A stretch of DNA of 64,000 bases from an uncultured Dehalococcoidia bacterium (GCA_958296445.1 OY282565.1:2777570-2841569); one strand, 5' to 3'; counted from the first letter of the stretch, positions 35,207 to 43,500 are shown. Program-made: numbers and translations. Notes: a model not told the origin generated them from the letters alone.

Positions 35207-35746
35207 TTAGCGGGAACCGGCGGAGAGGTTGTCGCGCAGGCCGTCCAGCCGGGCGCGGGCGCTGCCGTCCAGCAGGCGGTCGCCAATCTGGATGACTAGG
35301 CCGCCGAGGATGGCTTCGTCCACGTGGGGCGTGACCACCACTTCGCGGCCGATGAGGCCGGAAACGAAGGCGGTGATGCGCTCGACTTCCTCCGGCTCTA
35401 GGGGAACCGCGGTGGTTAGCCCTACCCGCTGGCGGCCTTGTTGCCGGTCGAGAAGCTCGGCGTACTCCCGGCAGGCGTCGGGGATGGCGTCCACCAGCCC
35501 CCGCGCCACCAGCAGGTCTACCATATTGCGCACCATAGGCCGGACGCCGGACAGGACGGCTTCGGTGGCCTGCCGCTTGTCATCCGCCGGAACGCCGGCG
35601 TGCTTTAGCAGCGCGTTGAAACCGGCGTCCTCGAAAGCCTCGGCCACTTCGCTCATATCCTGGCCCCACAGATTGGCCTCGCCCTGGGCTTGGGCCAGCT
35701 CAAAAACCGCTTGTCCGTAGCGTCTGCCTGACACCCTTGGCGCCAT
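35207..35746 (-). CDS. atpH: F1Fo ATP synthase delta subunit
   Basis: 179 aa. 'RRYGQAVFELAQAQGEANLWGQDMSEVAEAF' begins the N-terminal helical bundle and 'ITAFVSGLIGREVVVTPHVDEAILGGLVIQIGDRLLDGSARARLDGL' is the conserved C-terminal block. It ties the peripheral stalk to the top of F1. Six bases separate it from atpF. Confidence 0.93.
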   Translation of the reverse strand: MAPRVSGRRYGQAVFELAQAQGEANLWGQDMSEVAEAFEDAGFNALLKHAGVPADDKRQATEAVLSGVRPMVRNMVDLLVARGLVDAIPDACREYAELLDRQQGRQRVGLTTAVPLEPEEVERITAFVSGLIGREVVVTPHVDEAILGGLVIQIGDRLLDGSARARLDGLRDNLSAGSR

Positions 35747-35752
35747 AAGCCG

Positions 35753-36256
35753 CTAACCCCTCCGAAGGCTTTCGCCTTCTTCCAGGACTTGGGCAATCAG
35801 CTCCTCGTGGGCCTGCCGGTCCAGGGAGCGGCGCACCACGCGCTCGGCGGCGGTGATGGCTAGGTCGCCGAAGTTGGCCCGGACTTCTTCGATGGCGGCG
35901 TCGCGCTCCCGCTGGATGTCGGCGCGGGCGCGGGAGACGAAATTATCCGCCTCGCTGCGGGCGCGTTCCATTTCCTCGGCGCGGAAGCGTTCCGCCGATT
36001 CGCGGGCCTGCTCCACGATGCGCTGGGCTTCGCGGCGGGCCTCAACCAACTGGGCCTCGACGGCTTCCTGGGAGCTGGCGGCTTCTTCGCGAGCCCGTTC
36101 CGAAGCCTCCAGACTTTCCCGGATCCGGTCGGCCCGCTGGTCCATTAGGCGGAGGATAGGCCGGTAGGCGAACAGGAGCAGCAGCCCCAGGACCAGCAGG
36201 AAGTTGATGAGGTAGATTAGCAGGCTTGGGAAGTGGATTCCCAATGTCTCCAGCAT
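35753..36256 (-). CDS. atpF: F1Fo ATP synthase b subunit
   Basis: 167 aa. One N-terminal membrane helix ('LIYLINFLLVLGLLLLFAYRPIL') and then a long charged coiled coil ('ADRIRESLEASERAREEAASSQ', 'EARREAQRIVEQARESAERF'). It is the peripheral stalk that dimerises and binds delta. It lies 24 bases from atpE. Confidence 0.93.
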   Translation of the reverse strand: MLETLGIHFPSLLIYLINFLLVLGLLLLFAYRPILRLMDQRADRIRESLEASERAREEAASSQEAVEAQLVEARREAQRIVEQARESAERFRAEEMERARSEADNFVSRARADIQRERDAAIEEVRANFGDLAITAAERVVRRSLDRQAHEELIAQVLEEGESLRRG

Positions 36257-36280
36257 ATCGCCCTTCCCTTTTTTGCCGTG

Positions 36281-36562
<282 letters not shown>

Positions 36563-36600
36563 CTAGGTTGTGTCAGTTCGAGTCTTTGATTTATCCCGCC

Positions 36601-36699
36601 CTAGTCTTGGCGGGAGGAGTAGATGGCGAAAATTCCGCCCAGAGCGGCGGCGGCGATTCCCACCGTCGCCAGTACCATACCGAAAATCAGGATTTCCAT
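36601..36699 (-). CDS. 32-aa single-TM microprotein between atpB and atpE
   Basis: ATG 36699 to TAG 36601, preceded by GAGGGG eight bases upstream. The peptide is nearly all membrane helix ('ILIFGMVLATVGIAAAALGG') with a short polar end 'YSSRQD'. It shares the start Met-Glu-Ile-Leu with AtpE, 48 bases further on, but has no ion-binding carboxylate in the helix. The good ribosome site, correct strand and uniform hydrophobicity argue for a real gene. It could be a small Fo accessory or a chance frame. Confidence 0.55.
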   Translation of the reverse strand: MEILIFGMVLATVGIAAAALGGIFAIYSSRQD

Positions 36700-36720
36700 T
36701 TCTTTTGCCCCTCTCGGAAT

Positions 36721-36755
36721 ATCCCCTCTCCGCCGGGAGAGGGTTAGGGTTAGGG
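36721..36755. repeat. CTCTCCG / CGGGAGAGGGTTAGGG repeat
   Basis: CCCCTCTCCGCCGGGAGAGGGTTAGGGTTAGGG forms a small hairpin with a telomere-like tail, in the atpB-microprotein gap. It belongs to the same family as copies near 24.6, 25.47 and 42.24 kb. Confidence 0.5.
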
Positions 36756-36781
36756 CGTTTTACCCGTTTCGTTTTACCCGT

Positions 36782-37855
36782 TTAATGATGCTCTTCGTGT
36801 TCCTCGTGTTCGTGGGCGGTCATAGCAATGGCGGCGAATACGAGGGTCAGGCCGGCGAAAATCAGGCCCTGGATAAAGCCTACCAGCAATTCCAGCCCGT
36901 AGACCCCCACGGTGGCGATAAACGGCACTAGGAAGGCCGAAACCAGCACCAGAATCTCACCGGCGGTCATATTGCCGAACAGCCGGAAGGTGAAGCTGAT
37001 TAGCCGCACGAATTCGCTGAAAGCCTCCAGCGGCCCGACAAAAAAGAAGTCCAGCAGCCCTTGAAAGGCGTCCAGCAGCTTGAAGCGGAACAGGGCGCTC
37101 AGGCCGCGCCCCAGGCTGCGCACCCGGATGAACTTGCCGAGGTAGCCGATACCCAGCATCCGCAGCCCCAGAAATTCCACGAAAACGAAGGAAACTAGGG
37201 CTAGGGCCAGCGGCATATTGATGTCGGTTCCCGCCGGGCGCAAGAGGTGAATTTCCACTATCCCATCGGTTATAAAGCCCAGCGAGGGATAGATGGGCAG
37301 CAGGCCAATCCAGGCGTTGATTACTACGAAAAGGAATATGGAGGCGATGACCGGGAACAGCAGCCGCGCCCGCGCCTGCCCCACCACGCCCTCGACGAAG
37401 CGCAGCAGTCCCTCGATTACGATTTCGCAGAAGTTCTGGAAACGGCCCGGCACCAGTTGGGCCCGCCGCGCCCCGATGACAAAGACGCCGACCAGAATGA
37501 TACTGGCAATCCAGGATGATAGCAGGGTGTTGGTGATGATAAAGTCGTTGCCCTGGTAGGGGCCTTCGTCCAACACCTCGTGGGCGTGTTCGTCCAGCTT
37601 TTCCTCGCCGTATTCCCGTTCCTTGTGTTCGGCGTGGAGGAACTCGACGTAATGCTCGCGGGCGCCGACGGGCCCGACGACCTGGGCGGGCAGATGGACG
37701 GCCGGTTTGGGGATAAACGGCCCTTCGGCGGTCTGGCCGGCCGCTTTGTCCTCTTCGGACTGGGTAAGCCCGGCGCCGATAGCCCCGGTGATAAGCCCGG
37801 CGACGGCCAGGGCCACTACCACCAGCAAGCCGAATAGCAGAATGCCGCGGTTCAC
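36782..37855 (-). CDS. atpB: F1Fo ATP synthase a subunit with long N-terminal insert
   Basis: 357 aa from GTG 37855 (overlapping the previous stop as GTGA). The proton-channel arginine is in 'SFTFRLFGNMTAGEILVLVS'; further helices include 'GLELLVGFIQGLIFAGLTLVF'. Compared with typical a subunits (~230-290 aa), it carries a ~75-residue hydrophilic insert after the first helix (residues ~30-105, rich in Glu/His, 'HAEHKEREYGEEKLDEHAHEVLDEG') and a His/Glu tail 'AHEHEEHEEHH'. Both could bind metal ions. Confidence 0.92.
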   Translation of the reverse strand: MNRGILLFGLLVVVALAVAGLITGAIGAGLTQSEEDKAAGQTAEGPFIPKPAVHLPAQVVGPVGAREHYVEFLHAEHKEREYGEEKLDEHAHEVLDEGPYQGNDFIITNTLLSSWIASIILVGVFVIGARRAQLVPGRFQNFCEIVIEGLLRFVEGVVGQARARLLFPVIASIFLFVVINAWIGLLPIYPSLGFITDGIVEIHLLRPAGTDINMPLALALVSFVFVEFLGLRMLGIGYLGKFIRVRSLGRGLSALFRFKLLDAFQGLLDFFFVGPLEAFSEFVRLISFTFRLFGNMTAGEILVLVSAFLVPFIATVGVYGLELLVGFIQGLIFAGLTLVFAAIAMTAHEHEEHEEHH

Positions 37856-38103
37856 GGGGAATTTTCTCCGTTGGAACCGGGTTTGGGGGGCGCCGATGCC
37901 GGGCCAGTGTTTAGCAAAGGTTTCACCATCTTGTACAGTCCATAAAATGCGACAAAGGTTCCGAGCAACACGCCCGGCAGGATGAGAACCGGGATTCCGA
38001 AATGCCTGCCGAGGAAATATCCGGCCAACGCGCCCGCTACCACGCAGGTGGCGACATACCACCCCAGCCCCAAGAGCCGCAGGGCGAGTAGCCGACGCTC
38101 CAT
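37852..38103 (-). CDS. AtpI/AtpZ-like small membrane protein
   Basis: 83 aa with two membrane helices ('LGWYVATCVVAGALAGYFLG' and 'VLILPGVLLGTFVAFYGLYKMV') and a polar Pro/Ser tail. It matches the AtpZ/AtpI type of Fo-associated proteins that lead atp operons and help c-ring assembly or Mg2+ transport. It is the first gene after the operon promoter. Confidence 0.8.
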   Translation of the reverse strand: MERRLLALRLLGLGWYVATCVVAGALAGYFLGRHFGIPVLILPGVLLGTFVAFYGLYKMVKPLLNTGPASAPPKPGSNGENSP

Positions 38104-38144
38104 CTCACCGCCCTAGCCGGACAGCGCTCAACTCAAACGGCGGA

Positions 38145-38173
38145 ATTTTACCACCCAATACGCCGCAAGTCAA
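38145..38173 (-). promoter_or_regulatory. Sigma70-like promoter of the atp operon
   Basis: On the minus strand TTGACT (38173-38168), a 17-base spacer and TAAAAT (38150-38145). A transcript would start near 38138, about 35 bases before the ATG at 38103. Good spacing and position make this the likely main promoter for 38103-27680. Confidence 0.65.
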
Positions 38174-38191
38174 ATTGGGTACGAGGAAAGA

Positions 38192-38284
38192 GATGATTGC
38201 GAAATTCCCCTTTGTCACCCTGAGCAAAGCGAAGGGTCTCACCGCCCAAACCGGGATTCTTCGCTTTGCTCAGAATGACAGACA
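38192..38284. repeat. Partial copy of the MITE-like element
   Basis: Left terminal motif GATTGCGAAATTCCCC, then the foldback CTGAGCAAAGCGAAG (left) and CTTCGCTTTGCTCAG (right), a perfect 15-bp inverted repeat. The right terminal repeat is missing. It lies upstream of the atp promoter. Confidence 0.75.
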
Positions 38285-38351
38285 AAGGTTCAGCGGCGGG
38301 CAGGCTGGGATGGCGGAAAGGGACGATGGGGTTTCGCCGTTTTCCGGTCGC

Positions 38352-38387
38352 GCAACGGCCCCGGGCGGATTCCGCCGGGGCCGTTGC
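38352..38387. terminator. Long GC hairpin downstream of the bifunctional nuclease gene
   Basis: GCAACGGCCCCGG and CCGGGGCCGTTGC form a near-perfect stem whose inner part (GGCGG-ATT-CCGCC) also pairs, with one bulged G. It is 26 bases past the stop of the minus-strand gene at 38413. No T-tract, so termination is inferred from structure and place. Confidence 0.55.
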
Positions 38388-38412
38388 GGGCGATGACGGG
38401 GCGCGGGGCGGG

Positions 38413-38961
38413 CTATCGGTTTTCAAAGTCTTCGAGGTCGAGGGAGTCTATGAAGTCGGTGAAGGCCGACATACCCTCCAGTTCTTCCTCTTTGACCTCG
38501 GTGCGGCGCTCGCCGGGGGGCTGGCCTTCTTCCGAGGGCGAGCTGAGTTTGCCGGTTTCTTTGTCCAACTGGATGCCCGCTTTGTCTAGGACGGACTCGT
38601 TGGCGAAGATCGGCACTTGGGCCCGGACCGCCAGGGCCACGGCGTCGCTGGGGCGGCAGTCAATGTCTTCCTGCGCTCCGTTGACCTCGATGGAAATGGT
38701 GGCGTAAAAGGTGTCGTTTTGCAGGTCGTTGACCAGTATGTGACGGATGGAGCCGCCCAGCTTGTCTATGACCTCGCGGAGCAGGTCGTGGGTGAGCGGG
38801 CGCGGCACGCTCAGGTCTTGGAGTTTGACCGCGATGGCGTCGGCCTCGGCCGGCCCAATCCAGATGGGCAGGTAGCGGTCGGAATCGTTTTCGCGCAGGA
38901 TTACGACTCGCTGGTAGTTCATCGGGCTTACCCGGATGCTATCAACAGTCATCTGTTTCAT
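38413..38961 (-). CDS. Bifunctional nuclease family (DUF151) protein
   Basis: 182 aa from ATG 38961 (GGAGG eight bases upstream). The BFN core is 'VVILRENDSDRYLPIWIGPAEADAIAVKLQDLSVPRPLTHDLLREVIDKLGG' (in part) and 'IDCRPSDAVALAVRAQVPIFANESVLDKAGI'. BFN proteins are small cytoplasmic proteins linked to DNase/RNase activity; the Thermotoga structure is known. The C-terminus is a Glu/Asp-rich tail. Monocistronic, by its flanking hairpin and repeat. Confidence 0.88.
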   Translation of the reverse strand: MKQMTVDSIRVSPMNYQRVVILRENDSDRYLPIWIGPAEADAIAVKLQDLSVPRPLTHDLLREVIDKLGGSIRHILVNDLQNDTFYATISIEVNGAQEDIDCRPSDAVALAVRAQVPIFANESVLDKAGIQLDKETGKLSSPSEEGQPPGERRTEVKEEELEGMSAFTDFIDSLDLEDFENR

Positions 38962-39041
38962 TGGCGGCCCTCCGAACAAGCCCTAGATAGTTAGAAATTC
39001 TATTCCTGTACTAAATTCCGTGTCAACCCGATTGGGGGGCG

Positions 39042-39223
39042 GGTATTCTTAACGTGCGGGGGTATTGCCGTTGTGACTGCGCCCCGCGCCGTCATTCCCG
39101 CGAAAGCGGAAATCCACAACCCTGGCCCAATACGGCCTTTGCTTGCCACCGGAGCGTCTGGATTCCCGCTTTCGCGGGAATGACGGGATGATTTCGGCAA
39201 TATCAACACACGTTAAGAATACC
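39042..39223. repeat. 182-bp element with ~30-bp inverted ends and REP cores
   Basis: A perfect 15-bp inverted repeat (GGTATTCTTAACGTG at 39042-39056, CACGTTAAGAATACC at 39209-39223) continues after a six-base mismatch with TATTGCCG/CGGCAATA. Inside are two REP-like ATTCCCGC/GCGGGAAT palindromes in opposite orientation. The outer motif GGTATTCTTAAC appears again at 46260. It has the build of a non-autonomous mobile element or a compound REP structure. Confidence 0.65.
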
Positions 39224-39230
39224 GCGGGAA

Positions 39231-39256
39231 AGGGGCAGCCTTGCGGGGCTGCCCCT
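39231..39256 (-). terminator. Hairpin downstream of the coaD-linked coiled-coil gene
   Basis: AGGGGCAGCC and GGGCTGCCCCT around the loop TTGCG. On the minus strand TTTCCC follows the stem. It is 49 bases past the stop at 39305. Confidence 0.5.
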
Positions 39257-39304
39257 GGGGTGGCTTGGGCCGTTGCCGGACGGCCGGGTTGCCGGATGGT
39301 TAGG

Positions 39305-39832
39305 TTAGCGGACGGGTTCCGGCTCGTCGAAATAGTGGGCGGACAGGTTGGCCGAGGCCGGGCCGGACAGGATGTCTATGCCCCGGCGCACCACGGAGTT
39401 GATGCTGCTGAGTTCCTGCTCCAGGGTTCGCAGGCTGCGCAGGGCGTAGGCGTCGGCGTCGGAGCGGCAGGCCGAGGCTTGGGATTCGGCCTGCTCCACC
39501 ATCCGGCGGGAGCGCTCCTCGGCGTCGCGGAGCATAGTCATACCCCGCTGTTCGGCTTGGGTGACCAGTTCGTGGTTGTTGAGCCGCTCGCGGTAATCGT
39601 CCTCGGCCATAGACTTGGTGCGGCGGGCGTCGGTCTGGGCCTGGTTCAGGATGTGGTCTTTCTGGGCCAAGACTTCCTCGGCGGCGCGGACTTCCTTGGG
39701 GACGGCCAGGCGCAGTTGGTCAACCAGTTCCATTGCCTTGGTGCGGTCAACCAGGATGTGGCCGCCGACGCGGGCCGCCTTGCTGGTGTCCACGAGGGTC
39801 TCCAGTTTGTCGATGACATTTATAATATCTAT
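39305..39832 (-). CDS. Coiled-coil protein linked to coaD; apparent ATA start
   Basis: 175 aa. The N-terminus reads 'DIINVIDKLETLVDTSKAARVGG', then a long coiled coil with Ala/Glu/Arg-rich heptads ('EVRAAEEVLAQKDHILNQAQTDARR', 'LRDAEERSRRMVEQAESQ') recalling DivIVA/V-type-ATPase-stalk-like proteins next to coaD in Dehalococcoidia. No ATG, GTG or TTG lies near the expected start: GGGAGG is followed five bases later by ATA (39832). The only upstream ATG (39949) would overlap coaD by 95 bases. Confidence 0.6.
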   Translation of the reverse strand: MDIINVIDKLETLVDTSKAARVGGHILVDRTKAMELVDQLRLAVPKEVRAAEEVLAQKDHILNQAQTDARRTKSMAEDDYRERLNNHELVTQAEQRGMTMLRDAEERSRRMVEQAESQASACRSDADAYALRSLRTLEQELSSINSVVRRGIDILSGPASANLSAHYFDEPEPVR

Positions 39833-39854
39833 GATAACCTCCCTCTCCCGGTCA

Positions 39855-40349
39855 CTACCCTTCGACGACCGGATTTCCGAATTTGGCGTATAGGGCTTCC
39901 GCCACGTTGGGCGGAACCATCTCCCTGATGTCTCCGCCGAGCTTGGCAACCTCCTTCAACAGACTGGCGCTCACGAACATATAGTCCTGTGAGGTCATAA
40001 AGCAGACCAGATCCACCGTCGGCTCCAGCTTGCGGTTCATAAAGGCCATCTCGAACTCGTACTCGAAATCGAAACCGCTCCGCAAGCCCCGGACGATGAC
40101 TCCGGCGCCGATGTCCCTAGCGAACCGGACGGTCAGCCCGGAATACTTGACCACCCGCACGTTGGGCAGGTGCCCGCAGGCGCTCTGGAACAGCTCCACC
40201 CGCTCGTCGGTGGTGAACAGCAGGTTCTTGGACGGGGTGTCGTAGACGCTGACCACCACTTCGTCGAACAGGGCCGAGGCGCGGACGGCGATGTCCAGAT
40301 GCCCCACGGTTACCGGGTCGAAACTGCCCGGATAAAGCGCGACTACCAT
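39855..40349 (-). CDS. coaD: Phosphopantetheine adenylyltransferase
   Basis: 164 aa, full length. 'ALYPGSFDPVTVGHLDIAVRAS' holds the T/HxGH nucleotidyl-transfer motif; 'IVRGLRSGFDFEYEFEMAFMNRKL' and 'SQDYMFVSASLLKEVAKLGGDI' are characteristic. It makes dephospho-CoA from phosphopantetheine and ATP. It overlaps rsmD by seven bases, the common rsmD-coaD pair. Confidence 0.95.
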   Translation of the reverse strand: MVVALYPGSFDPVTVGHLDIAVRASALFDEVVVSVYDTPSKNLLFTTDERVELFQSACGHLPNVRVVKYSGLTVRFARDIGAGVIVRGLRSGFDFEYEFEMAFMNRKLEPTVDLVCFMTSQDYMFVSASLLKEVAKLGGDIREMVPPNVAEALYAKFGNPVVEG

Positions 40350-40915
40350 TCCGGCCCGGCCCCCTTGGGTTCGTTAAGGTAGAAATCAACCACGTTGTCT
40401 CCATATTGCCGGAGAGTGACCCGCCGCAGGCTGCCGTAGGCGGCCCGGAGTTCCGTTTGCCGGGAGTGGCCGGCCACCACCATTGCGTCCGGGGCCAGCA
40501 GCCCCGGCTGCTGGGCGATGGCGTCCATAACGGCGTGGAACGCTCCCATACGATAGGGAGGGTCCAGCAGGGCCAGCCCGTAGCCGCCGGGCAGGGACGT
40601 CAGAGAACGTATCGCGTCGCCCTGGCGCACATCGGCCCGTTCCGCGAACCCGGCCGCGGCCAGGTTTTCCCGGATGACGGCGCACTGCCTGCGGTCGCGC
40701 TCCACGAAATCGGCCCGGGCGGCGCCGCGGCTGAGGGCTTCGATGCCTAGGCTGCCGGTGCCGGCGAACAGGTCCAGCGCGGGGCGCTCCCGGTACTGCT
40801 CAACCGCCAGAATGTTAAAAATTGCCGCCCTCACCCGCTCGGTGGTGGGGCGAACCCCCGAAACGGCAGCCCCTTTCAGCCGCCGCCCCCGGGCCTCGCC
40901 GCCGCCTACTCGCAT
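40343..40915 (-). CDS. rsmD: 16S rRNA (guanine966-N2)-methyltransferase
   Basis: 190 aa. 'GRRLKGAAVSGVRPTTERVRAAIFNIL' is the RsmD opening, 'ALDLFAGTGSLGIEALSRGAA' the SAM-binding motif I, and 'LALLDPPYRMG' the catalytic DPPY. It modifies G966 of 16S rRNA during 30S assembly. Upstream (40916-41313) there is no gene, only the palindromic repeat at 41045-41135 and the ribF leader. Confidence 0.93.
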   Translation of the reverse strand: MRVGGGEARGRRLKGAAVSGVRPTTERVRAAIFNILAVEQYRERPALDLFAGTGSLGIEALSRGAARADFVERDRRQCAVIRENLAAAGFAERADVRQGDAIRSLTSLPGGYGLALLDPPYRMGAFHAVMDAIAQQPGLLAPDAMVVAGHSRQTELRAAYGSLRRVTLRQYGDNVVDFYLNEPKGAGPEW

Positions 40916-41044
40916 GGTTCGGACAAGTTGGAATTATACAAGCCGACGCTTCTCCCTGCCTGAAAACAGGCCGCTGATTTCGGCGAATTTTAAGAATTTA
41001 ACCAAAATTCCGGTTTTGCCTGCTGGCCGGGGCCTTTGGATTCT

Positions 41045-41135
41045 TTGTCTGAATCAGGATTCGCCGGATTAGAGGATTTTCAGGATTTCTCCCATCCGGC
41101 GAATCCCTTAATCCTGAAAATCCTGATTCAGACAA
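41045..41135. repeat. GAATCAGGATT palindrome, near-perfect hairpin
   Basis: TTGTCTGAATCAGGATT (41045-41061) pairs perfectly with AATCCTGATTCAGACAA (41119-41135); internal arms (ATTTTCAGGAT, TCGCCGGAT) pair with further complementary stretches. Same family as at 27567-27677. It lies in the 398-base gap between the divergent rsmD and ribF genes. Confidence 0.8.
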
Positions 41136-41313
41136 TTGGGTTAAGAATCGAAAGGCCCGGCCCGCGCCGCCGGGTTCAAGTTGACGCTCCGGGGGCGCTG
41201 TGCTAACATCCGCTCCAATGGAACAGGCCGCGCGGTGTTGAGTTGCGCCGCCCCCGGATATGCTGCCCCCAGGCGACGGGGGAGACCGGTACGAATAGGG
41301 GACCACAGAACCG

Positions 41314-42261
41314 ATGAGCTTCAGCCAGCGTTTGGCCGGTTTCACCCCGGATAAGGACACGGTGCTGACCGTCGGCGTGTTCGACGGCGTGCATCTGGGC
41401 CACCGGCATTTGCTCGACCACCTGATTGACTGGGCCGGTTCCGCCTGCGTTCCGGCCGTCATCACCTTTTCCAACCGCCCGGTGACCGTTTTCCGCCCCG
41501 GCACTTTTCCCAGCTACCTTACCACACCGGAGCATAAAATCGGCCTGCTCCGGGAGGCCGGTATTGAGCTGGTCATATCTCTGGAGTTCACGCAGGAGCT
41601 TTCGCAGGTTTCCGCCCGCCGGTTCGCCGAGCTGCTCAGCGGCACGATGCGGATGAAGGGGCTGGTGCTTGGCCCCGACTCGGCCTTGGGGCAAGGGCGC
41701 GAGGGCGACTTGGCCTATATGCGGGCCGAGGGCGAGCGGCTGGGCTTCTGGGTGCGGCCAGTGCCGCCCCTGGAGATAAACGGCCAGCCGGTCAAGAGCC
41801 GCGTTGTCCGCGAGGCGTTGGTGGCCGGGGACGTTGCCTGCGGCGCCCGGCTGCTGGGCCGCAACCACTCCCTCAGCGGCAAAGTGGTGGTGGGCGACCA
41901 GCGGGGGCGCACTCTGGGCTTTCCCACGGCCAACCTCGACATCCACCCCGGCCTGCTCTGGCCCGGCGATGGCATATACGCCACTTGGGCCATCATCGGC
42001 GGCCAGCGCCATCTGTCGGCTACATCCATCGGCGTCCGCCCCACCTTCGGCCTGACGCAGCGGCTGGTTGAGGTCTACGTGATGGACTTCAGCGGCGACC
42101 TGTACGGACAGGATATGACCGTCGAATTCGTCGAAAAAGTCCGCAATCAGGAAACCTTTGCCGACATTGACACTTTGATAAGGCGCATCGAGCAGGACGT
42201 AGCCAACTCCCGCGCCGTGCTGGCCCGCGCCGCCTCCCCTCTCATCGAGGGAGAGGGCTAG
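41314..42261 (+). CDS. ribF: Bifunctional riboflavin kinase / FAD synthetase
   Basis: 315 aa. The FAD synthetase domain holds 'VLTVGVFDGVHLGHRHLLDHLI' and 'LGPDSALGQGREGDL'; the kinase domain holds 'GDQRGRTLGFPTANLDI' and 'EVYVMDFSGDLYGQDMTVEFVEKVRNQ' (the usual RFK block). It turns riboflavin into FMN and FAD. The last residues 'SPLIEGEG' are encoded by a GAGGGAGAGGGCTAGGG repeat that also occurs between genes elsewhere. tyrS starts 21 bases on. Confidence 0.94.
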   Translation: MSFSQRLAGFTPDKDTVLTVGVFDGVHLGHRHLLDHLIDWAGSACVPAVITFSNRPVTVFRPGTFPSYLTTPEHKIGLLREAGIELVISLEFTQELSQVSARRFAELLSGTMRMKGLVLGPDSALGQGREGDLAYMRAEGERLGFWVRPVPPLEINGQPVKSRVVREALVAGDVACGARLLGRNHSLSGKVVVGDQRGRTLGFPTANLDIHPGLLWPGDGIYATWAIIGGQRHLSATSIGVRPTFGLTQRLVEVYVMDFSGDLYGQDMTVEFVEKVRNQETFADIDTLIRRIEQDVANSRAVLARAASPLIEGEG

Positions 42262-42282
42262 GGTAAGGGGGAGAGTCGGATT

Positions 42283-43500
42283 ATGCTCAACCCCGAAACG
42301 CTGGACACTATCGTTAGCCGGGGCGTTAGCGACATAATCTCCCGCGATGAGTTTATTCGCCTGTTGCAGTCGGGCCGCCCCTTGCGCCTCAAGATGGGCT
42401 TCGACCCCAGCCGCCCCGACATTCACTTGGGCCACGTGGTGGGGTTGCGCAAGCTGCGCCAGTTGCAGGATTTGGGCCATCAGGTAATTCTGATAGTCGG
42501 CGACTGGACGGCGCAAATCGGCGACCCCAGCGGCCAGTCGGCCACCCGCCCGATGCTCACCCACGAGCAGGTGATGGAAAACGCGCAGTCCTACCTGCGG
42601 CAGTTTTTCAAGGTGGTGGACCAAGACCGCACTCAGGTTGTCGAGCAAAGCGAGTGGTTCGGCAAGTTCACCCTGGCCGATGTTATCGGGCTTACCGGGC
42701 GTTTCACCGTGGCCCAGTTTCTGCAACGGGCCGACTTCGCTCAGCGCTACGCCGAGCAGCGGCCCATCGCCTTGACCGAAATGCTGTATCCGTTGTTGCA
42801 AGCCTACGATTCCGTCGCCATCGAGTCCGACGTGGAGTTTGGCGGCACCGACCAGATGTTCAACCTGCTGGTGGGGCGCGAGTTGCAGGGGATGATGGGC
42901 CAGACGCCGCAGCAGTGCTTTATGATGCCCATTCTGGTAGGCACCGACGGCGTGCAGAAAATGAGCAAGAGCCTCGGCAACTATGTCGCCGTGGACGAAG
43001 CCCCGGCGGATATGTACGGCAAGATAATGTCCATCGCCGACGGCCAGATAGTCCGCTACTACGAGCTGCTGACCGACCTGCCCGCCGCCGCCCTGTCCGA
43101 TGTCCGGCGGGATCTGGCGCAGGGTTCGGTCAACCCGATGGAGCATAAGAAGCGGCTGGCCTGGGACATCACCAGCCAGTTTCACGACGCCGACGCCGCT
43201 GATGCCGCCCAAGCAGGCTTTGAGCGGGTGGTGCAGGGCCGTGGCCTGCCGGATGATATGCCGGAGTACAGTCAAGAAGCGATTATAAAAAGCAGTGGCG
43301 GGAATCTGTTGCGTATGCTGGTTGACGTGGGCTTGGCAAGCAGCGTCAGCGATGCGCGACGGTTGATGTCTCAAAACGCAATAGAGGTTATTCATCCAGA
43401 CGGCACTCGCACCCTCCTAATTGTTGGCAAGGGCGCAGAAATCAATCCCGGCGACGTAATTCGGGCAGGCCGCCGCCGGTTTGTTCGTATCACCGAATAG
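42283..43500 (+). CDS. tyrS: Tyrosyl-tRNA synthetase
   Basis: 405 aa. The class I signatures are 'PDIHLGHVVGLRKL' (HIGH-like) and 'GVQKMSKSLGNYV' (KMSKS); the S4 RNA-binding domain at the end is 'LVDVGLASSVSDARRLMSQNAIEV'. It belongs to the TyrZ-like longer-helix type by 'VGDWTAQIGDPSGQS'. Charges tRNA-Tyr. No T-box or other leader RNA is visible in the short gap after ribF. Confidence 0.94.
   Translation: MLNPETLDTIVSRGVSDIISRDEFIRLLQSGRPLRLKMGFDPSRPDIHLGHVVGLRKLRQLQDLGHQVILIVGDWTAQIGDPSGQSATRPMLTHEQVMENAQSYLRQFFKVVDQDRTQVVEQSEWFGKFTLADVIGLTGRFTVAQFLQRADFAQRYAEQRPIALTEMLYPLLQAYDSVAIESDVEFGGTDQMFNLLVGRELQGMMGQTPQQCFMMPILVGTDGVQKMSKSLGNYVAVDEAPADMYGKIMSIADGQIVRYYELLTDLPAAALSDVRRDLAQGSVNPMEHKKRLAWDITSQFHDADAADAAQAGFERVVQGRGLPDDMPEYSQEAIIKSSGGNLLRMLVDVGLASSVSDARRLMSQNAIEVIHPDGTRTLLIVGKGAEINPGDVIRAGRRRFVRITE

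Noticed and set aside
41203..43395. 730-codon frame antisense to ribF and tyrS
   Set aside because: Both plus-strand genes have full catalytic motifs; the antisense frame spans two genes and has no family features.
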